Shown: piece after piece, positions 53,047 through 64,000 of the stretch
Numbering within the stretch: the first letter of the stretch is position 1
How the letters are laid out: each line of letters opens with the position of its first letter
Assembly (NCBI GenBank): GCA_025201345.1
Contig: JAIXMG010000019.1
Coordinates: 1-64,000, forward strand
Direction: 5' to 3'
Source: Thamnidium elegans
Lineage: Eukaryota > Mucoromycota > Mucoromycetes > Mucorales > Mucoraceae
Length of the DNA: 64,000 nucleotides
Program-made: the position numbers and the translations under genes
Notes under the pieces: generated by a model
Told to the model about the DNA's origin: nothing
Databases searched by the model: none
The model's input: the letters and a program-made list of their open reading frames with translations, nothing else

Positions 53047-55347
53047 TTAGACTTTATTCTTTTGATCAAATTTCCTCATTTTCATTGCAAACTTGGGAGG
53101 TAATTTAATTTGAGAAGTAGTATACCCAATATCCAGCGTAATTGTGATTAGACTTTCACTTAAGTGGCTATAATCATCTTTAATCATGGAAACAACCTGA
53201 TCAAGACGTACAAAATAGATATCGGTATCCAAAAACTTTTGCTTTTCAGTTTCTTTTAATTTGTTGTTCTGTGTGATCATAGTGGATAGAGGAGACCAAA
53301 GTCTTTCCTTTTCTTTACTTTGAATCTGTCTTTTATCAAGATTAGGATACTGTTTAGAGAGTTGATGTGTAGAGATACCTAGTAAAAGACTGACTTGTAA
53401 ATCAACAACAAAAAAATGCTCTGATATTTGAATCGTATAAAGTGGAAGATAGCGTGATGCACAATGAATGGAAGGGTATAGGTCTTCTTCTTTTTTAACT
53501 ACTTTTTGTTGCCATCTCTCTGGTGGTGGTGTAGGTATAGGTGTATGAGGTCCATCCGCTGGTACTTCCGTTTTCACCAATTGTGCCTTTAAACTCTTTT
53601 TAGGCAAATGTTGACCTGATAACTGTCTAGCGTGTGCTTTAGCTGTGGTCATATCAAATCCTCCAATAGGTGATGTAGGTGATTCAGGTTGTTTACAAGA
53701 TTGTAAATCAGCTGCTAATACTAGTTTTCGTTTCTTTGGTTTTACGTCTAATTGTACACAGGGATAAATAAATAAATAACTTTTTTTTTTTTCTTTTTTA
53801 CCTTTATGTTTCTTTAATAGTGTTTCAATCTCTTTATTATCTTCTTCAACAGCTATTTGAAGTGGTGTTAAGCCTTTCGAGTTTTTAGCGGTAACATCAG
53901 CGCCGTACTCTAACAAGAGTTGAACAACGTCAGGGTACCCATTTTCTGTGGCATCATGAAGAGGAGTATCTAAATCAGCTCCCTTACAGTTAACATCAGC
54001 ATTATTTTCTAATAATAATTGAACCACTTGAGTCTTTCCACGTAAAGCGGCTTCATGTAAAGGAGTATAACCAGCGTTATCGGTTTCACATGGATTAGCC
54101 CCCGACTTTAATAAAGTTTCAACCACTTGTACGTTTCCTCGAATAGCCCAACGATGAAGATGCGTACGACCACTAGTATCCTTTTTAAACGGATCAAATT
54201 TACTTGTATCTACACTATTTGTTTTTTTACTGCTCGATTCAACAGAACATTCTCTTTGTCTCGAAGGTGATTTTCGTTTTTTAGGAATATTATTATTTAC
54301 ATTAGATTCATCATCCTCTTTCTTTTCTTTTTTAGCTTGTTGCTTTTTTTCGGCTTTTTCAAATGCCTTCATAATTGCTTGAATCTTTTTTTCTTCACGA
54401 GATAATAAGACATCATCTTCATTAGAAGAAGCAGCGTTTTTACGCTTTTGTTTCTTATTTGAAACAAATGTAATTTCGTCAATGGCTTCAGTAGTTGCTC
54501 TTAATCTACGTTCTTCATCAATATGGGCAGTTATAATTTGTCTTACAGAAACAGAATCGGATACTTGATAAGGACTTTGTCCTGATTGATTTACAGTATG
54601 TACATTAGCACCATGCTCAACTAAATAGTTTACAATGTCTTCATGACCAAATTGACAAGCGATATGAAGAACGGAACAGCCTTGGTGATCTAAACTATTG
54701 ATATCGGCACCATGATCCACCAGTAACTTTGCTAATTCCAATTGTCCATATTTAGCAGCACAATGTAACGGAGTCCATCCCAATACATCAGTTGCATTTG
54801 TATTAGCACCAGCACTTAACAATTGGTTTAAGTTGTCTATATTACCATCACTGCAAGCGCGATGTAAACTAGTTTGACCTTTCGAGTCTCTTGCTGCCAA
54901 TTTATCCAATTCCTTCATTTTAGTTTCCAGTATTTGAATACAAGTTTTATCCTCACATAAGTCAATCGGTCTCTTTTTATCTGTATTTAAAGCATATACA
55001 TCTGCACCAGAATCTACCAAAAGTTGAACAATATTAGCGTAGCCAAACGAACAAGCATCATGTAACGGCGTATCGTCTTCAAATCCACGTACATTGACTG
55101 TTGCACCAGATTGAATTAAATATTTTGCAATTTCATATTGTCCTTTTAATGCTGCTTCATGAAGTGGAGCCCAACCTGCATTGTCTCGATGATTCACATT
55201 GGCACCACGTTCAATTAATTCTTTGACTTTTTGTAAACTGCCTGAACTGGTAGATGAAAAGATCTTTGTACGTCCCGCTTTATCCGTTTTGTTGGGGTCT
55301 TGACATGTTGTTCTTTTTCGTCCTTTATTTACTTTATCATGTGTCAT
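53047..55347 (-). CDS. Ankyrin-repeat nuclear protein (Hos4/ANKRD-like)
   Basis: Start chosen at 55,347 (MTHDKVNKGRKRTTC); the frame is open to 55,443, but that part is hydrophobic homopolymer translation. Ankyrin repeats form two blocks: about residues 30-290 (AGWAPLHEAALKGQYEIAKY, DTPLHDACSFGYANIVQLLV, GWTPLHCAAKYGQLELAKLL, GCSVLHIACQFGHEDIVNYL) and about 390-510 (GRTHLHRWAIRGNVQVVETL, GYTPLHEAALRGKTQVVQLL, DTPLHDATENGYPDVVQLLL). Between them is a Lys/Glu-rich linker. The C-terminal third (QIKLPPKFAMKMRKF) resembles fungal Hos4-like proteins of the Set3 deacetylase complex; this is an inference. A likely intron at 53,748-53,801 (54 bp, GTAAAA...TTAG) is a multiple of three without a stop, giving 748 residues if spliced or 766 if retained. 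Confidence 0.85.
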   Translation of the reverse strand: MTHDKVNKGRKRTTCQDPNKTDKAGRTKIFSSTSSGSLQKVKELIERGANVNHRDNAGWAPLHEAALKGQYEIAKYLIQSGATVNVRGFEDDTPLHDACSFGYANIVQLLVDSGADVYALNTDKKRPIDLCEDKTCIQILETKMKELDKLAARDSKGQTSLHRACSDGNIDNLNQLLSAGANTNATDVLGWTPLHCAAKYGQLELAKLLVDHGADINSLDHQGCSVLHIACQFGHEDIVNYLVEHGANVHTVNQSGQSPYQVSDSVSVRQIITAHIDEERRLRATTEAIDEITFVSNKKQKRKNAASSNEDDVLLSREEKKIQAIMKAFEKAEKKQQAKKEKKEDDESNVNNNIPKKRKSPSRQRECSVESSSKKTNSVDTSKFDPFKKDTSGRTHLHRWAIRGNVQVVETLLKSGANPCETDNAGYTPLHEAALRGKTQVVQLLLENNADVNCKGADLDTPLHDATENGYPDVVQLLLEYGADVTAKNSKGLTPLQIAVEEDNKEIETLLKKHKGKKEKKKSYLFIYPCVQLDVKPKKRKLVLAADLQSCKQPESPTSPIGGFDMTTAKAHARQLSGQHLPKKSLKAQLVKTEVPADGPHTPIPTPPPERWQQKVVKKEEDLYPSIHCASRYLPLYTIQISEHFFVVDLQVSLLLGISTHQLSKQYPNLDKRQIQSKEKERLWSPLSTMITQNNKLKETEKQKFLDTDIYFVRLDQVVSMIKDDYSHLSESLITITLDIGYTTSQIKLPPKFAMKMRKFDQKNKV

Positions 55348-56378
55348 GCTGCTGCTTTGGTTGATGAGGCTGAAATATAAAATAGTATAAGAAATATATA
55401 TATAAAAAAAAATTTTTTTTAAACAAAAAAATAAAGCATACAATTGTTGTTTTTTGGTATTCCTTTTTTTTTTTGAGGGTTTAATTCAATAAATAAAGAA
55501 GAAGAAATAAAAAAAAAAGAGGTATATATATATAAAAAAAAAAAAAGAACTACAAATATAAAAAAGAGGTTATTATAAAAAAGTTGTTTAAAAAAAAAAA
55601 AAAAAAAAAAAACTAATTAAAAACCAACTAGAACGAAATCCCTCTTTCTCTCTTTCTATATATACAGAGAGTGAAGAGAAAAAAAAGTACTGTCTTTGTT
55701 GATTAATAAAAAGTAATAATTCGTAAAAGAAAAAAGTAATCAAATTACCTTTGTTGTTTATACAATGATAGAAGCGAAAAAAGAAAAAGAAGAAAAAGGT
55801 TATTTTTTAAAAAGTGGAAAAAAAAACCTACTAAAAAGAAAAAAAAAAAAAAAAGAGGTCAAAAAAAAATCGACAATGCAAATAGCAATAATAGTGACGT
55901 CACTGTTCTCATATCGGCAAAGAACGTCGGGTGAAAACAATGGCAGGAGTCACTGGCATTTCTATCATCAAAACCTGCAGGAGTTTTTATATATTTTTCT
56001 TTACAAGTTCAATCCGATTACTGTACAGAAAAAAACTATCAACTTATATCATTATTCTGTAAAAAATAAAACTATTTCAATATACCCTTATTTTAGCAAA
56101 TAATCCCTTTTCCTCTTTTTTTATTTAAAAAACTATCGTTGAAACAGTTAGATAGCTCCTCCTTTTCTCTCCTTATATCATCACCAGGTTGTACTGAGCC
56201 ACTGTGAAATAAATCACGTGTTTTCAACCTGTCATAAAAAATTCAAAGCCTGGCTTTACCGTGACTTGTTTAGCATTTTTTATTCCACCAAAAAAAAAAA
56301 AAAAAAAAAAAAAGATCAAGAAAAACCCCAGCAAGGCCCTAAAAATTTGACCCCTTACTCAATATCAAATTTAAAAAA
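55348..56378. other. Spacer between ankyrin and uL6m genes
   Basis: Divergent promoter region of about 1 kb, full of A-runs (for example about 55,591-55,611 and 56,290-56,313). A Lys-rich open frame at 55,765-56,103 is a homopolymer artefact. An imperfect CACGTG-like GTGAAATAAATCACGTG occurs near 56,204. Confidence 0.5.
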
Positions 56379-57074
56379 ATGACAACATTAAGGTTAAGTT
56401 CTGGTATGCAAGCCATGCGTAAGTTGATCAACACTAGACAGTTTCACATGGCTACACCTGTCTTGTCACATATTGGACGTAAGCCTATTGCATACTCTCA
56501 AGAGATAAAAATTGACCATGATATGACACCTATTACTGAACCTCGTATTCCTTCCGAATTAAACAACACTTTATTGACCGTTACCGGTCCACTTGGAAAG
56601 TTGACATTACCCATTAAACCTTTCGTCAACATTGATCTTACCCCTGCTTCCAAAGACGATCCCAACTCTGAAAACACACTTCAAGTTTCTATTGAAAACG
56701 ACGAAGTAAAGCAACAACGTTGTATGTGGGGTACCACCCGTGCCTTGATCAACAATGCCATTATTGGTGTATCTGATGGATATAAAGTTTATTTACGTCT
56801 TGTTGGTGTTGGTTACAGAGGCGTACTTGAAAACGATAATAGAGTTTTATCTCTCAAGTTGGGTTTCTCTCATCCTATCCAAATGGAATTACCAGAAGGT
56901 GTCACTTGTTCTGTACCAGCTCCTAACCGTATTATTTTACAAGGTAGTAACCTTCAACATGTCACAGAATTTGCCGCAAAGATTCAACGTTGGAGAATGC
57001 CTGAACCTTATAACCAAAAGGGTATCTTTATTAACGATGAAACTATTAAGAAGAAGGAAGGAAAGAAGAAGTAG
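56379..57074 (+). CDS. MRPL6: Mitochondrial large-subunit ribosomal protein uL6m
   Basis: A single-exon frame of 231 residues. The N-terminus (MTTLRLSSGMQAMRKLINTR) is an import signal rich in Arg and Ser without acidic residues. The mature part has the two uL6 alpha/beta modules: NTLLTVTGPLGKLTLPIKPF and LRLVGVGYRGVLENDNRVLS, then KLGFSHPIQMELPEGVTCSV and the family-typical C-terminus RMPEPYNQKGIFINDETIKK. It binds 23S-like rRNA near the sarcin-ricin loop of the mitochondrial ribosome. No intron. It is convergent with METTL25 (83 bp between stops). Confidence 0.95.
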   Translation: MTTLRLSSGMQAMRKLINTRQFHMATPVLSHIGRKPIAYSQEIKIDHDMTPITEPRIPSELNNTLLTVTGPLGKLTLPIKPFVNIDLTPASKDDPNSENTLQVSIENDEVKQQRCMWGTTRALINNAIIGVSDGYKVYLRLVGVGYRGVLENDNRVLSLKLGFSHPIQMELPEGVTCSVPAPNRIILQGSNLQHVTEFAAKIQRWRMPEPYNQKGIFINDETIKKKEGKKK

Positions 57075-57157
57075 ATTTTTTTTTGTATGTGTGTGTGTGT
57101 GTATATATTACTACTATTATCCCCTTTTTATTTTTTCTATATATATGCAAATAAAAT

Positions 57158-58715
57158 TTATTTAGAAGCAACATAAACCACATTTCTAGGTGAAGCTGAT
57201 AAATCAAATAATGGATACATCCAAACTCCACTATTTTCATTTTGTTTTTTGTGTATACAATCATTCAAGTAAATCCATCGATCTACTAGAATAATACTTT
57301 CTACAATAGGTGCTAATAGTCCTCTTAAGATCCAAAGCGTAATAAATTGTTTATCTACATGATTTTCTTTACACTTGAGAAAATGTAATTCAGCTTCTTC
57401 TGCCGTAATCGCGTCTTCTGGTAGTTTTAATCTCTTTAACGATGCCTTTACAAACGGAACAAATTCTTTGTTCTGTTTAATTCTACCCAGTCTTGGAGGA
57501 TCATTTATATCAGATAACCCTTTTTCTACCAACATTTCCTAAATAAAATGTAGCTAGTAAACAAATTGTATTAAGAATTAAATGTATGTGTATATACCTG
57601 AAGCAATGCCCGAAAGTAATAATTATCAAATGCCTTGATACATTGTTCTCCCTCATCAACCCATCGTGAAGGTGTATGACAAGACAACACTTTAGCTGTT
57701 GACCCAACTTTAATCAAGTCATCTTTCTCTTTTAAATACTGACTCATAGGAAACCCATTTTCTGTAAGCGCATTATAACAACACCCGACATTGACCACAC
57801 AAGATACTTCTTTGCTCTCAGCAAATAAATTAAAAATCATGGGTGACAAATCACCGCACGTATGTAACCCAGTAACCAACCACTTTTTATCTTCTTCCGA
57901 ATCAGGACTCCATCTAGCAATCACTTGAGAAATATTTTCAGGCGTAATCTTTTCTGTAACATGTTTTAAATTGGGAAGTTCATCTTCCTTTAGGTTTTTC
58001 ATTGCCTTTTTATCGTATTTTAAAGCACCTGTGGTTTGAATTTGACACATATCAACTGCTAATACCTCTAGTCCATAATCAAACGCTAAAGCGCGAGAAA
58101 GGTAACCTTGGCCTGATCCAAGATCAATCACTGAATTGATGCCTCGTTCATCACAGACTGTCTTGATCAAGTAACTCATCAATTCTACTTCATGAATCTT
58201 TTTGTCGCTCATACCACACAAGATATTTTTACTTATACTTTGTTTTGTCCCCTTATCGACATCTAATATATACATGTCAAAATAAAAATACTATATAGAA
58301 TATCATCTTATGTATTACCTCTGGGTAACGCTAAGTCACGAGCAGTTTCCAAATAATTTCTTAAAGACTCGGGCCAAATAGACTTTTTAAAAAATCACAC
58401 ACAAATCAGTTTCTATTACATACAACAAATTGATTTTTTTTTTTTTACATAATCACTATCTGGAGAAGTCAAATCCAAAATTGACATTGCCCAATTATCA
58501 CCAGCTTTTTCCATATGCGTCATAAGTGCCACTCTCCATTCCTCTGGAAACTTTTGCCATTCCTCAAGTGTTATAACATTAAATGCCAACACATGAATTA
58601 ACCAATGGTACTCTTTATAAAAGGCCATTAACCTTTCTAAATATTGTTGAGGTGTATCGACAACATACTTGGAAGGAAGTCGAAATGGCACTTTGTATTC
58701 GTATACACTTGACAT
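57158..58715 (-). CDS. METTL25/RRNAD1-family methyltransferase-like protein
   Basis: Four exons: 58,449-58,715, 58,319-58,382, 57,598-58,262, 57,158-57,538; 458 residues; phases close. After an N-terminal helical part (LEEWQKFPEEWRVALMTHME, KSIWPESLRNYLETARDLAL) comes the Rossmann methyltransferase core: KKIHEVELMSYLIKTVCDER, VIDLGSGQGYLSRALAFDYG (SAM-binding GxGxG), VLAVDMCQIQTTGA, LVTGLHTCGDLSPMIFNLFA, VNVGCCYNALTENGFPMSQY. The HTCGDLS and GCCY motifs mark METTL25-type proteins. The C-terminal domain is also typical (LHFLKCKENHVDKQFITLWI). Substrate in fungi not known. Confidence 0.9.
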
Positions 58716-59150
58716 TTATATATGTGAAACAAAAGTAAAAAAAAAAGCAGAAAATATTTTTTTTTATTTTAAATTAAATGGCAATACAAGTAGTACTTTT
58801 TTTTTTTTTTTTTTGATAAATTGTTTTTTATGTTAAAAAGTCTGTATGCCTTTTTTAAATGTAATTTTATACAAGTATAATACGTGTATAGAACATTAAT
58901 CGAATACTTAAACACGTAATAATTACGAGTATGATAGAGAAATACCCCCCCCCTTTCAATCAAAAAAGACACCCATTTGCTAACTATGGTTAATTTCGTC
59001 CTATAGACAGGTGTTACATCAAGTTGTTTTGGTAGTTTGATACAAAGTTTAATAGGTTAGGCGTGGTTGGGGCCAGTCATGCGAAGTGGCGTTTTGAGCA
59101 CTCTGCTGAAGGAAAGTGTGGCGAAAGCTCCATATTTTTCGATGTATGCA
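58716..59150. other. Spacer upstream of METTL25-like gene
   Basis: AT-rich with T-runs and a C9 run near 58,944. No gene recognised. Confidence 0.45.
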
Positions 59151-59790
59151 ACAGGTGGCACCATTGTTATCATTAACATAAGCTCGATCATTCTTAAGGA
59201 AAGGTCTATTACATAAATAGTGTGTTTAGTTTCTTCTCGCCGAATAATTTGTTAGTATATATATATATACATACCTTTATAATAGTTGGAGTATATGGTA
59301 TATTCATCTTGAGTCGAACTTTCGTTGTTAAAGTTTTTTATGCCTTGCATGATGATTCTCATCTCTTCAATAGATGCATCACTTGTATAAAAAGTGACTA
59401 AACAAGTACCTTTTTCGGAGTTGTCATCAGTGTAGTCAAGTCCTGATATGTGTAAAAATATCAACTTTATAAGTAGAGGACATACACTTGTTAGGTTTTG
59501 TTTGGTCTTTTACTGTAGGTGACATCTCAATATATGTGTCACTATCATTATCAACATAAGCTTGATCTGGAAAATCAACATATGGAAATATATTTTTTTA
59601 GTATAAATGTAAGTATATAATTTTTTCTAGTATAATATAACATACCTTTATAGTTAGGATACAATATACATTTGTCTTTTTGTTGTTGATATTTTTGGCT
59701 AGTGATAGACTATCAAAGCTTGTAGAAGGATGGTTACGACTAGACTTTTTGTTTGTTTGTTTGAAGCAGTTGCTCTGTATGAATTAGTAA
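59150..59790 (-). pseudogene. Possible gene with duplicated exon pair, probably decayed
   Basis: Four exon-like blocks with plausible splice sites, read leftward. Block 1 (about 59,647-59,715) gives KYQQQKDKCILYPNYK before donor GTATGTT. Block 2 (about 59,490-59,566) gives DQAYVDNDSDTYIEMSPTVK. Block 3 (about 59,276-59,448) gives GLDYTDDNSEKGTCLVTFYT and DEYTIYSNYYK before donor GTATGTA. Block 4 (about 59,120-59,207) contains the sequence for DRAYVNDNNGAT, but in a frame that does not follow from block 3. Blocks 1-2 and 3-4 look like a duplicated pair. No start codon or continuous frame could be fixed; family unknown. Confidence 0.35.
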
Positions 59791-59799
59791 TGTATTTAT

Positions 59800-61092
59800 A
59801 GTGTCGGCAGAAGCCAGGACCAGTTTGATTGTTAATGGCAGGTTAAAAGGGAAAGTAGGTGCTACTTTTCTTCTTTTTTTTGCAAAGTAAACAAATCATG
59901 CAAAAAAAAAAAGAAAAGTAGTACAAATTTGAAACTTACCTTTCTTCTTACTTTCTTCATGTTTATATAGTCGCGCTTATTCCTTTGTCTACCTCTCAGT
60001 AAGAGCAACATCATTTATATTTTGATACAAGATATGACAAGGTACTACTATAGTAAGTATATAAAATAAAAAAAAGTAAGTAAACAGGTTTTTTTTTTCT
60101 TTGTTTACTTGACAACCTCGATGAAACCATAGATATGCAGGGAAATACATATTTGGTCTGGCCTGTATTCTCTACAATGCTCTAATATAGCTGGGCGTAT
60201 TTTGTCTGTCTACATAACTGCATTAAAAAAAATTACTGGCGTTGCCGCTTTCAAAATTATAGAAAGGTACGTAAGTTCGCGTTATAATTATATGTACATT
60301 TAATATATTACTCCTAGCTCCTCTACAATTCTATCTACTCTTTTTTCTCAATAACTGGCTCTAGCTTGCTCTATGGTTGCTACTGCAATAATAACTAGTG
60401 CTCAAATTTCATGTCTGGTTTTATTTTAAGGTTTCCATCACCCGAGGCCAATATCTTTGGCGTATCTATACATTCAAACTCTTTATTTCTGGACTACTTT
60501 TTTTTTTTTTTTTTTTTTAAGAACTGTTCATCAACAATTACATCATTTGTTATGGAAGATTTAATTTTTAGTTACATTACTTGTAGAACTATACTATTAT
60601 ACTCTACTAAACATTAGAAAATATACTGTGCTGCTGTCACTCGGAATAAGCACCTTGTGCAGGAAAGTAATATTTGTTTACAGGATAAACAATTATCCCA
60701 AACTCTAAAAAAAATATACAACAGGGTTGTCCGGTAGATTTTCGGATCGGACATGTAAACACAATCCAAGCAGAGGGGTTGGAGGGGGATGTTCAAGGTG
60801 AGCGCGAATTATACAAAGGAACTAAATTAGCCCAACAGACCAAGTTCCTTCTCTGTTCAATTTTGTCTAAAAAAGGTGAGGACATACAGAAAAAAAAAAA
60901 AATTACAAAAAATCATCCATCCCCAACATATATCAATCAACCGTAACGAAGAAAAAAAAAGAAAGAAAGAGAGAAGATGGATATTTTTTTTTAGTTTGGA
61001 TGTGGGATGGATATTTTTTTTATAGTCCCCCCCCCCCTTTTTTTTTCTGAAAAATATTGACTCACCAACTATAATAATATAGAATCGCTAAT
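59800..61092. other. Gene-free region upstream of ubiquitin-eL40
   Basis: No gene recognised. The last 100 bp (C9, T-runs, A/G-rich tracts with GAAAGAAAGAGAGAAG) form the presumed strong promoter of the ubiquitin fusion. Confidence 0.5.
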
Positions 61093-61656
<564 letters not shown>

Positions 61657-61793
61657 ACTATTCGTTTTCTTACTATCTATTTTACGCAGTATATATGTTT
61701 TATTTTTTTAAATAAAAATAAACATTCCTTATTGTTATGTAGTTCTTTTTATTTTTATTTTTCCTGTAATTATTTTTTTGAAGATGTAGGATT

Positions 61794-64000
61794 TTAATGA
61801 ACTGTACCAAAACTTCGAATACTATCTGCGCGAGGAGAAGTTCTACCACGAACGACCCCACGTTTTGTAGATTTCATTCGGTTGACAAATGCATTACCAC
61901 CAGCAGCTTGCTCTCTGCATAATGGACAGCCCATAATTTGAGACGATTTCAATAATGCAGAGTGGTTTACTTTACTGGTTAAACTACCAGGACTATCTTG
62001 ATTTGCTTCGATATTGGTATTAGGTACTAAGCATTGCTCATGATATGCGTGTCTACAAAAGAATATAATCGAATTGGGTATATCTTCTACGTTAATTTCG
62101 TCAAATACAGGTTCATCACAAATACTGCACAACATTTCTTCTATATTTATATGTTAGATACCCTTTTATATACATATATATAAACAAAATAAAAACTTAC
62201 GATTACAGTTTACACCACGCTTATGCGCCTTGTACATTTTATCTGCTAAAAATACACTATCACTGACCAAAATCTTTTCACAACCTTCGTGTAAAGACAT
62301 TTGTAAATTATAGTCTTGCAAGATCTTGAGTAACGCATCTTTTAATCCAGGGATTTCAAGGTTGTCTGGTATACGTTGGATCAATCGAAGTGGTTCGATA
62401 TCAGTACCCACATTTTCCAATAATCCACGAATAAACTCTAATAAAAGGTTATTATTAGTTAGTTTTTCTACTTGCATAATTATGACACCTACTTGGCTTA
62501 TCCATGGAATATGTAAGTAAATCTTCCCAAAGATCATCATCTTTTTGCTCCTTTGCGAAATCAATTGCCTAGGAAACACAAAAACATAAATAAATCATAT
62601 TTTTCGGTTGAGTATAAAACTTACTCTTTGAACATCGCCTAATCTTTCAATAATCAACATTAATGCCTTTTTATTGTCACCCATACGACCCAAGATAAAC
62701 ACCATTTCAGGTACTAAATCTCTCTTTTCGCATACTCTAAATGCCTTTTCTAAAGAGATGTAATGACTTGCACGTAAAAATCCTAATAGTTTTGTGTAAT
62801 CGAATTCAGCGTACAGCTCAACTTGGATATCATGAAATTCAAATCCAAGATGATGATCACGGTCAAATAATGCATCCAAATAAATATGCAAGAATTGACG
62901 GTGACGACTCAATTGCTTGACTACTTTTTCCGGCTACATGATATTTTTGTTTAGTAAATATTTATAGTCTATTTATAAAAAAAATATATACTTACAGGGA
63001 TTGCATCTGTGTTTTTGACCAATAATTGAACTGCTGGCATTTTGCTAGGTTTCGTATTATTTTCTTCCTTTTCCAACAAGTGTTGATCAAACTCCATTAA
63101 TAGTACTGCCTTATCTTTCACTGCATCAAACATGTTGTACTCTTGAATAAGCTCAAATGCATTAGGTCTACGTAAACGTAAATTATACTCAATTGCTTTA
63201 TCTGGTTGGTTATTGTACGTGTATCTAAAATAGCGTATGGTTAGTTCGTTAATATATATATATTTTTAAAAAAAAATCCTTACAAGTCGGCAAGACATTC
63301 CAATAAGACTTGATTGTTTTTATCCTTTCTTTTATAATCTTCAACAGCTACAATAACATTTGATAAATTGTACAAGTTTTTAGGCCATTTACGAATCGTA
63401 TCTCTTAAAGCGATATGATCACTTTTCAAGAACCAAGCTAACGCAATTTCATACACAGTGCTACTTAATTGAGGATCCTTGATAGGAATATAAGGAGCAA
63501 CTGCTCTTAGTTCACCTAATTCAGTAAACCTAAATACCCAATCTTCCCAAAGTTTCTTGTCGTTATTTAATACATCAGGACAGTTTTTAGCAGCCTCTTC
63601 GTATCTCTTTTCAGCAATAAGCCAATCCAAATAAGTCTGTCCAATTTCATCTTGGTTGAATTTTTTACTGTTGACGGCTAAGCGAACTGCGTTTAATGCT
63701 TCACCAAACTTTTCGTGTTCTAGTAGCCATTCGATATGATCATCTTCATCACGCGATCTAGCAGCAATAAGATCTTTGGGTCCCATGACATAAAACATAT
63801 CTTCTTCCATTAAAAATTCCAAAACATAGTCGTTTGCTTGGTAATGTTCGTATCCGTGAAGTGCCAATACATCTGCAGAGATCTCTTCGTTATCTGCATT
63901 AATAATATGTAGTTCTGGTTTAGCAGCTAATCGTTTAGGTCCTTGTGGTGTTTCTTCGTCTTGATCGTCCATAAAATAAGATAAAAGCATCAAGGTATCG
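61794..64000 (-). CDS. VPS41: HOPS complex subunit Vps41 (3' part)
   Basis: The N-terminal part continues beyond the right edge. Exons in the window: 63,284 to beyond 64,000, 62,996-63,224, 62,625-62,933, 62,493-62,568, 62,201-62,437, 61,794-62,140; phases close. The end of the beta-propeller region and the helical repeat are seen: KPELHIINADNEEISADVLA, HIEWLLEHEKFGEALNAVRL, DKAIEYNLRLRRPNAFELIQ, FHDIQVELYAEFDYTKLLGF, and the clathrin-repeat part MVFILGRMGDNKKALMLIIE. The C-terminal RING-type finger is CSICDEPVF...FFCRHAYHEQCL...CPLCREQ. Vps41 tethers vacuolar membranes for fusion together with other HOPS proteins and binds Ypt7. It converges on ubiquitin-eL40 (137 bp between stops). Confidence 0.93.

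Noticed and set aside
54300..54420. Treating the Lys/Glu linker of the ankyrin protein as a separate domain
   Set aside because: Low-complexity linker without a recognisable fold.

Overview
This is nuclear DNA from a filamentous fungus, most likely an early-diverging Mucoromycota lineage (a Mucor/Rhizopus/Phycomyces-type genome). It is very AT-rich. Genes are compact and lie on both strands, with many short GT..AG introns (54 to about 140 bp) and long homopolymer A/T runs between them. Recognisable proteins are eukaryotic: CCT3, a ubiquitin-eL40 fusion, Vps41, an SPX-EXS protein, a velvet factor, a MADS-box factor, mitochondrial uL6 and MoaD/MOCS2A. Species cannot be named from sequence alone.

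Layout. (1) 1-12,300 is a mobile-element zone. It holds a truncated LTR (121-338), a complete and apparently very young Ty3/Gypsy chromovirus (853-8252; two 855-bp LTRs, 5-bp TSD TGTAT, one gag-pol reading frame on the minus strand), a palindrome cluster around 9600-9780, and a DDE transposase fused to a C-terminal chromodomain (10,244-11,818, minus). (2) A tRNA-Ala(AGC) lies at 12,514-12,586. (3) 12,600-18,900 has no recognisable protein gene and carries nested inverted repeats, including a 692-bp arm pair, with recurring GTGAGCACC ends. (4) 19,027-31,000 is gene-dense: a carboxylesterase, an SPX-EXS (SYG1/XPR1-like) protein, a decayed gene, a small TIR element (MITE), a cyclin, a mitochondrial KHE-related protein, a coiled-coil protein, a DUF4112 protein, a mitochondrial carrier and MoaD. 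(5) 31,000-35,500 is gene-poor, with LINE and MITE relics. (6) 35,534-46,780 holds a second esterase, CCT3, peptidyl-tRNA hydrolase, an MFSD1-like transporter, a MADS-box factor and a velvet factor. (7) 46,800-51,700 is a relic zone with a Tc1/mariner-type transposase corpse, LINE reverse-transcriptase debris and a long direct repeat. (8) 51,711-64,000 holds NADH-cytochrome b5 reductase, an ankyrin-repeat protein, mitochondrial uL6, a METTL25-like methyltransferase, a doubtful repeated-exon locus, ubiquitin-eL40 and the 3' part of VPS41, which runs off the window edge.

The genes do not form one pathway; they are ordinary housekeeping and regulatory loci. Several pairs are convergent with very short spacers (MFS/MADS 20 bp, esterase/SPX-EXS 78 bp, uL6/METTL25 83 bp, b5 reductase/ankyrin 89 bp). 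CCT3 and PTH are divergent and share a 184-bp promoter. The most unusual parts are the two unrelated chromodomain-bearing transposons beside the palindromic, gene-free island, and the nested inverted-repeat family within that island. Exon coordinates below were worked out by hand from splice consensus, reading frame and family conservation; intron phases were checked by length arithmetic where stated.
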